From NCBI RefSeq assembly GCF_018446385.1, contig NC_055991.1:118277794-118341793 (forward strand): a stretch of 64,000 nt of DNA. The letters run 5' to 3'. Position numbers and translations under genes: made by a program. Shown piece by piece: positions 56,813-64,000 of this stretch; position 1 is the first letter of the stretch; each line of letters starts with the position of its first letter. The notes beneath the pieces were generated by a model. The model ran no database searches and was not told where the DNA came from. It saw only the letters and a program-made list of their open reading frames with translations. Source of the stretch: Zingiber officinale (taxonomy: Eukaryota; Streptophyta; Magnoliopsida; Zingiberales; Zingiberaceae).

Positions 56813-56823
56813 TATATATATAC
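56813..56823 (-). promoter_or_regulatory. TATA box of the MYB gene
   Basis: A TGTATATATATA run on the minus strand lies about 76-86 bases before the MYB ATG, a normal distance for a plant TATA box with a short leader. Confidence 0.5.
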
Positions 56824-56889
56824 ATAAACGGCAGAAGCAAGTTCGAGGAAGGACAGATTGTTGGTACTCTGATCTCCGTCATTTTAAAA

Positions 56890-58290
56890 AATATTGTGAA
56901 GCCTTTGGATTGGTCGTGTGCATGGCTTGAGTGGAGAATTGTAGATTGGTCAAGACGGCATTGAGGTCACTCCATTGACAAGGAGCCTTTGGTTTGTAGT
57001 AGTGGAGAATGACTGCAGCGTGGGAAGGAGGAGAGGAGGTTGAGGTGTGTTTCAGAGGAAATTTGCAGGGAATTTAACAGAGATTTCTTTGAGGGGAATA
57101 TTTATTTTGTTTATTTTTTTATATATATAGTTGGTCATAAAAAATAATTTAGAATATTATTTCTTTTATACAATTGTTTCATAATTCATTTTTTTTTTAC
57201 TTTATTTCCTCTTTGGAAATGTCAAATGTACATACTTAATCTTTATTGTTAAAGGTAAAGCATCTCTTTTTGAAAGATTAAGATCCTTGCTTAATTAGTT
57301 AAACAAAAAGTTAATTAACCCTTTTGAATTATCTATGCTTAATTAGTCCTTCTAATGTAAAAAGGTTACATCTAGTTCTAGTTCAAAGATAAAAAGAGAA
57401 AGTGAAATGATTGTGACTTTTTGAAAATCCATGCTTGATTAGTCATTCTTGGACCAATACACCCTACTTTTGGACCAATTTCAAATTAAAATATCAAGAT
57501 TTATAAGTAGGAAGTTAACTTTTGGATTGTCCATGAATAACAATTTTGGCCGTTAGAAATTACATTGTATTTTAATTTTTTTAATTGTCTAGCTTACATC
57601 AATTAATTATGAGACTCATTGATTCGACTTCATTAAAAAAAATTTTATCGACCACCAAAATAAATCAAAAAACGTAAAGAATGAGCCATCATCTATTAAA
57701 AAAAATTTATTCGTTAATGTACTAAGGCAACCTAATCTTTCACTCAAAGCAACATCCCTAGTGATATGCTAGATATCTATATTTATGGTCTTATCATATT
57801 CTTTAGTGTTTTTAGAAACTAAAATGATATCTGATTGGGCCTCTACTGGGCTGATCTAGGCCCAGACTCAGCCCATCTCGCTATTTAAGTTGAACTTAAT
57901 AATTAATTTTAAAAACTATTATCATTCCAGTGACAGCTAGACTCAGACTCCAGGCATTAATCCACCAACCATCAACAAACCCTATAAATATATTTTTGGT
58001 AATTAATATTCACATTTTCTTGAATAAAATATGTGCTTTAAAAATAGTGCCGACAGCTGGATAGTGTGATAATACAAAGGCCACCTCTTATCTTATTTTC
58101 GTTAAATATTTGAAAAGATCTTCTATTAAAAAATATTTATAATTTATTTTAATTTATCAAAATTATTTTAATTATAATTATTTTTATCCAAATTGTTATA
58201 TACTGTATTAGTTTTAGCAAAAAAAATGTAATCAATGTTATTTAACTAAAACCAGATTTACTAAATTAAAGGATTATTTTTCTAAACAAA

Positions 58291-58330
<40 letters not shown>

Positions 58331-58690
58331 TAGAATAAAAATATTTAGAGATAAAAAATAGTATGGCGGCCTTTTAAATATTTTTTAAATAATAATATTT
58401 GTGGTTGAAATATTGTTAGATCTAGTGTTTTAATCTTTCTCTATCTAATTATGAAACTTGTCTTTATCATTAGGTCACCAAATTGAATTAACCAAATTAT
58501 TATTTTGCTCTATTTTTTAAAATAAAATTTTGAAAATGCAACGCTAAAATACATCGAATTATTTATTACATTTCCCTATATATTAATTTAATATATTATA
58601 TATAATTTGATTTAATTTGGTTTTATTTTCTCCTAAATTCTCCATTTTTTAAGTGGAAAATGTGACAAAAAAATTAAGGAAGGATTAATT
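56890..58690. other. Intergenic stretch between MYB promoter and epsin leader
   Basis: The MYB promoter side (56890-57100) is purine-rich. The remainder is AT-rich and without genes. A (TTA)n run is at about 58287-58329. MYB and epsin are divergently transcribed, so both promoters lie here. Confidence 0.45.
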
Positions 58691-59008
58691 AAGAACAAAA
58701 TTAATGAGGGGGAATCGCAGTCGGAAACCGGCAGTTGCCGGTCAACGTCTCTCTGTCTCTCTCCTGGAATTATTTCGTACCTTTATTTATTCCATTGTTT
58801 TTCTCTCCGTTTCGCTTCGTTCCTTTCTCTCCGACCATCTCGTTCCCGAACGCAGAACGGGAGAAAGCGAAACCCTAAATTTCTCGTCGAATCGTAGTTA
58901 AACAACAGATCTACCTCTTTTACTTGCCGCGATCTCCTTCCACAACCCGTGGATCTGTTCCCTCGCTTCTCGGATCGATCTGGGCAGCCTAGACCATCTC
59001 ATACTCAG
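58690..59008 (+). other. Probable 5' untranslated exon of the epsin gene
   Basis: A C/T-rich leader (CTCTCTGTCTCTCTCC) ends CATACTCAG at 59008, directly before a GTTCGC donor. The matching acceptor TTCTGGCAG ends at 60165, 66 bases before the epsin ATG. A leader intron of about 1.16 kb is common in plant housekeeping genes. The transcription start was not located. Confidence 0.55.
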
Positions 59009-60231
59009 GTTCGCTAGATGCGCTCTTGTTCTCTTCCCTTTTGCCTTCGTTTACTTGATTTTCTTGTAATTTTTATTCGACTCAATGTGTTCGTTGGTTT
59101 ATATTCCTGATTACGTGTTAAGGGAGTTAAATATTGAGGCAAAAGGTTTCATTTTTGTGTAGAAAATACTAGCTAATGCATCTACAGTTGATTTTTCATT
59201 CCAGTTTTCTTTTTTTTTTTTTAAAAAAAAATCATTTTGTCATTTTCTTTATACAATTGGATTTGGCATTTAACTGGATCCGGTGCGATCTATAATAAAT
59301 TTGAGCTCGAACGGTATCGAACTGTAAGTAAAATCTAAGGCGCACTGATTTTGTCGGCTTTTCTTATTTGCTGTTATTCTTATGGACGAGTTGGATCTTA
59401 GGAAAGATAATTTCTTCAAATTTATCCTTATCCACCGTTTTCTTGCTTTGCATATGTTGTTTTTACATGTGAATCTATCAGTTTTTTTAATGTATTTATT
59501 TATTTATTTATTTTGAGGCTATTTCTATTGCCTAGTACTGGATGTTGGTTGATTGCTTATTTGCCTATAGGTAACCTAGCAAATCACACTCGTGCTTGAG
59601 ATTAGAGCGTATCTGGTTATTTATCTTGAAGTCTCTTTGCTTTGGAATTAATTAACTAGACCCTTGGAATTCATTCCCCCGTTTATTGTCTATTTGATTA
59701 TATGCGGCCTTTCCCTTGATTGGTATGAAATTTGATGCAGTTTGACGTTTACAATATCTCATTGCATGTAATGGAAAAACTTTCCTGTTTCTGAAACCAT
59801 CTATCTTCAATACTGGTAGCTAAAACCTACTTATGTAGTGCATAAACTATCACAGTAGGGCCTAGGTGTAACTTTTATGCCAAAACTGTCTTTTCAAACT
59901 TTGAGTTAGTTCATTTTCCTGTTGGCATATTCGGCATTCTTCTTGAACTTAGGCAAATTGATCTAATTTAGGCTTGTTATTAAATTAATTTCCAACTGTG
60001 GTTGTATCTTTTTTCTCCCTGACATAATCTACCAATGCCATGTCAGTTGTTTATGTAGTTTTTTCTTTGCAACAACATATTTTGTGTATATTCTTTCTAT
60101 TTGCTTATTATTCTATGACCTTTATTGTGAATTAAAAGACTAACCTGTTTCCATTGTTCTGGCAGTTGGTTATTGAGGAAGTATCAGATTAAGGTTGCTG
60201 TAAGACGAAGTACTCTCAATCTGTAAGGATC

Positions 60232-63200
60232 ATGAAGAAAGCTTTTGATCAAACTGTTCGCGATCTGTAAGATTTTTGTAATCTTGCAACTCTTGCCTAT
60301 AACTTGAAGTTAAATACTTTTGACTATGTTATCAAATATATCTATTGGAATGCTTTGCGTGTTTGATACATCCTCCTTTCTATTTCTATTAGTCAAGTCA
60401 CTTAACTGACCTGTTGCACTTTTCCTGTGCTCTAGGAAAAGGGAGGTAAACAAGAAAGTCTTGAAGGTTCCTAGAATAGAGCAGAAGGTGAGTTATATGA
60501 CACTTAAAACATTTCTACTTGAATTCTTGTAAATTGAGAAACTTACGAGAATACCATCTTAAAATGAGGATGGCAATTGAAAATAAAAATATATATAAGC
60601 TCAAAAATAGCATCTGAAATAGAATAATTTTAATTTGAACCAGCTTAAATTGGGCATATTCATGTATTTTTTATATTTTCTTTGGACTTTAGATTCTTGA
60701 TGCGACCAGCAATGAACCCTGGGGACCCCATGGATCACTTCTGGCAGATATTGCACAAGCAACCAGGAACTCGTATGTATTTTATCCCTTCCCATGCTTA
60801 TTCTTACAATTTTGTTTTCTGGAATCTCATATGTTATCCTGTACAGTCATGAATGCCAGATGATAATGAATGCAATATGGAAGAGGATCAATGATACTGG
60901 AAAAAACTGGCGTCATGTCTACAAGGTGCTTCTCACACTTTTTTGTATACTATTCGATCCTATGCATTTATTGTGAATATTTACAATTGCTAGTAGCTTC
61001 ATTATGTTGTGTATTACATTGAATTTAGTCTTATAGAAACAATTCGACTAATATACTCAATTGTTGAGCTTTAGGCGCTGACTGTTCTTGACTACCTAGT
61101 TGCACATGGATCTGAGCGAGTGATTGATGATATAAAGGAGCATACATACCAGATATCGGTACTATAATATTTCTTCTCGCTGATGGTGCATCAACATGTG
61201 CCTATTTTTCTCTGTTTGTTTTACTTTGTATTTGTATAACTGGAAATAGTGCATGTCTTTCAGACTTTATCTGATTTCCAATATATTGATTCAAGTGGAA
61301 GAGACCAGGGAAACAATGTCAGAAGAAAATCTCAAGCTCTTGTAGCTCTAGTGAATGATAAAGAAAGGATACAGGAAGCTAGGCAGAAAGCTGCTGCTAA
61401 CCGGGACAAGTATGCTATCTGAATTTTGGAACAATGCTGACATGATTCACTTTGCCTATTAAATGTGTCTTTTTTTTTTTGCATAGGTTTCGAAGTACAT
61501 TTTCTAGTAGGCCTGGTTCATATCCAAGTCCTGGACATTATGGTGACCGTTATGATGATGAACGTTATGAAAGTCGCTATGGAAGTAGAGATGATGATCA
61601 GTATGGTAATGGAAAAGAAAGAGAATGGGGATATAGAGACGAAGACAAAAGTGGAAGAGCTAGTGACCCATATTGTCGAGAGGGAGATCGTTATGGCAGG
61701 TATTCTGATGAACGTTATGGTAAAGATGATTATAGGGATGATGAGAATAGAGGAGTGCAGGGAAATGATGATTATCAGTATGGTTCAAAAAATACCAGCT
61801 TAGGTAGAGGCCGCTCCTTTGATGATGATGATCGCTCAATTAGGTGATTTAGTCCTTACCTCAATGATATTTGTTTTTCTTTTGCCAAGCTTGAAGGTTG
61901 TTTAGTATTGCTTCTTGTGAAGCAGAAAAACTTTCAAATTTTTAATCGTGTCATTCTAAATTAATGTTTTACTAGTTGGTCAGCATCTGTCACTTCTACC
62001 ATCCTGTTAATTTTTTCTGCAAAGCATTCTATATGATATGCTCTGATTTTGATGTAGAAGTGGCGGTGGCAGAATTGATGATCTTCCTCGGGATGATAGG
62101 TAGAGAGTTTGAATGTCTTTGGTGTTTTTGAGACTATAGACCATATTATTTAACTGTTGCTCACACCTTGATCAATGAATACTAAAATCACAGGCAGCTG
62201 GACTCCAGTCTTCCGGAGCAGAGTATTGGTGCACCACCAAGCTATGAAGATGCGATGAGAGATGCACATAGCCATTTGCAAGAAGATAGGTATGTCTATC
62301 ATTATCATGTTTCTCGCTACTTATTTGGAGTCGTCTATGCAAATCTCATCCCGCCTATGAGTTCTATACTATGCAATATCACTCATTATATTCAAATTTA
62401 AAATCGTTTTTGACTATTGTTTCTTCATTCTTCCTCTATCCCTTATGCCTTCCATTCCAATAAATCTACTCTTTTATCTGTAGAATTTAGAATTTATTGT
62501 CCGTTTTTAACATGCCCATATTATCTCAATCCTATTTTCTCTCATTTTATCATTTATTAAAACTTCACCTAATTATATTCAAATATTAGATGCCTATGTC
62601 TGTACATACATTCTATTACCTTTTTTTGGTGGACAATCTCTTTTTCTGAAAGCAACTCTTCTTGTAGAAATTCAAGGGAAGTTAAAGCAGCTGTACCATC
62701 ATCAAGTTCTCTCTCTGCACCTGCATCAAGCTTTCCTCGGGAAACTGTTAACCAGGATTCATCTTTTGCACCAGCAGCAAGCTCTTCAGTAAAAAGTGCA
62801 AACCATGGTGTAGGTAATGCTCCATCTGGTGTGTCCGCACAAACCAACAACATAGTGAGCAATGGTTTTGATGAGTTTGATCCACGTGGCTCTGTATCAG
62901 GTATTTACATATTATGGCTTTTTCTCAGTGTAGGAATAGCACTTGCATTTCTAGTCTTCACCTCCACAACTGGAACCTAAAATATCTGAATCAAAGTTTT
63001 CAAATTTATAAAAGACACATTAGGTAATGTTCAGAGTTTAATTTTGTCTTTGTTCACTACATCTGATTGAGCAGTTAGCAGTATTTTTTCCACCATGTGG
63101 TATTTAATTCTATTGAGAATTTGGTTTTACCCCTAGAATGTTTCAAAGAATTCCACATGATCCACTTTAACCCAATAATAGATCCTATTGTTCCAAAATT

Positions 63201-64000
63201 ACTCAACAATCCCTTTGCTTAACGCACAAAAATATAAATCCTGAATTTTATGATAATTTAAGCAGTTAGTCATAGGCAATTCAACCTAATTAAAGTTAGC
63301 GTAAGGTAGGGTACATTATTAGTTTGAAATCAATAAACAAGTAAACTTGGACTCTTCCCCTATGTATGTGTGCACGCGCGTGTAACAGAGTTTTTCATCT
63401 GCAATAAGCAATGACGACTTGGTTAATTCTGCTATTCAGCTGCTTCACCTGCTGCTACTAGTCTTGAGACAAACTTTTTTGGATCAGCTCCAGTATCAGA
63501 TCCGATTTATTCACTTGCTTTGGTGCCAGTGTCTATGACAGACACTGGACTCGAGACAGATCTTTCTGAAAATTCAGGTTTTGCTGCCAACTCATCAGCA
63601 TCTGCTGGACTTAATCAGGTATGCACAATCAATGGTTGTCTTGATATTAACCCACCAATTCTAGCATATTATAGCATAAAGTTTGTAAAACATTTAAACT
63701 CACCAATTCTTAATTAGTGTCATCCTGGTGGTCTTCCACCAGATTATTCTGTGAAGTCTGACTCAGGATCTAGATCCTACCTACCTAGGAATAGGAAGAG
63801 GTCCCATTGTCAGATTTCATAATTACTTAACAGGATTATAGAACTATATAAAATAAATAAATATTTTAATCGCCTATCATTTCAATCATATCATGAATAA
63901 ACTAAAATTACTCTAATAGTGCATATTCATGTGTTCCCATCTTTATCTAATAGGTGGCAGCTTCTTTTATGATGAATGATAATTATAAACTAGATGATAA
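60232..64000 (+). CDS. ENTH-domain epsin, clathrin adaptor (EPSIN2/3-like), 3' end outside window
   Basis: Twelve coding exons with phase-matched GT/AG borders are visible: 60232-60266, 60436-60487, 60693-60772, 60847-60925, 61075-61158, 61264-61409, 61487-61843, 62058-62099, 62194-62289, 62668-62900, 63440-63618, and 63954 onwards, cut by the window end. The N-terminal ENTH domain (about residues 15-150) contains [40 protein letters not shown] and [14 protein letters not shown], all family signatures. ENTH domains bind phosphoinositides and SNAREs at clathrin-coated membranes. A long Arg/Asp/Tyr-rich repeat region (exon 7) precedes [16 protein letters not shown], the conserved block of plant EPSIN2/3, and [11 protein letters not shown], a DPF/DPR-type motif for adaptor or clathrin contacts. 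The likely role is vesicle sorting at the Golgi, endosome or plasma membrane. The ATG follows a short second leader exon. Confidence 0.93.

Noticed and set aside
58704-58901. 65-residue frame at the epsin leader
   Set aside because: It falls in the untranslated first exon and has no homology. At best it is an upstream frame of no proven role.
62569-62862. Antisense frame over an epsin exon
   Set aside because: Shadow of exon 62668-62900, which has matching splice borders and phase on the plus strand.

Overview
This is nuclear DNA of a flowering plant, almost certainly a monocot. Introns have plant-type GT/AG borders, genes are widely spaced in AT-rich DNA, coding 5' ends are GC-rich, and the repeats are plant types (Tat-lineage gypsy, copia, Mutator-like, plant L1). 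The repeat style reminded me of Zingiberales, but that is an impression from memory, not shown by the sequence.

Host genes in order: DPH1 (diphthamide synthesis, +, 4696-6153, one exon); a two-RRM chloroplast RNA-binding protein of the CP28A type (-, 10118-8302, four exons); a decayed cytosolic ribosomal protein uL14/RPL23 copy (-, about 12385-12120); CCB4 (cytochrome b6 haem c assembly, -, 13629-12778); a TDIF-type CLE peptide precursor (+, 43124-43375); complex I subunit NDUFA13/GRIM-19 (+, 50142-53491, three exons); an R2R3-MYB of the MYB13/14/15 group (-, 56737-55497, three exons); and an ENTH-domain epsin (+, 60232 to the window end, 5' leader exon near 58700-59008). They serve unrelated functions and form no operon or cluster.

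Repeats fill the space between. Positions 1-3205 are the 3' part of a Tat-lineage gypsy element, followed by a copia LTR with primer site (3214-3885). Positions 13888-27714 are a large Mutator-like (MULE) complex. Its core is an 11.2-kb element with about 740-bp terminal inverted repeats, a decayed FAR1-type transposase, captured fragments of a plastid-type HSP70 and a LARP6-like La-motif gene, a GRF-zinc-finger reading frame, and a nested gag-only copia element with a perfect 5-bp target duplication. Beside it lies a second MULE carrying the last exon of a VPS26 retromer gene. An extra copy of that second MULE's arm sits on the far side of the core element, so the core is flanked by 0.45-kb direct repeats. 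Positions 28900-36565 are a broken L1-type LINE (minus) with a 2.85-kb LTR-like insertion. A 2.6-kb solo LTR inside an older gypsy LTR remnant, a hAT-type MITE, an LTR-like block near 45.1-46.7 kb and a shortened gypsy element (47014-49387) complete the repeat fraction.

No rRNA, tRNA, CRISPR array or organelle insert was seen. The most notable item is the MULE complex with three separate host-gene fragments.
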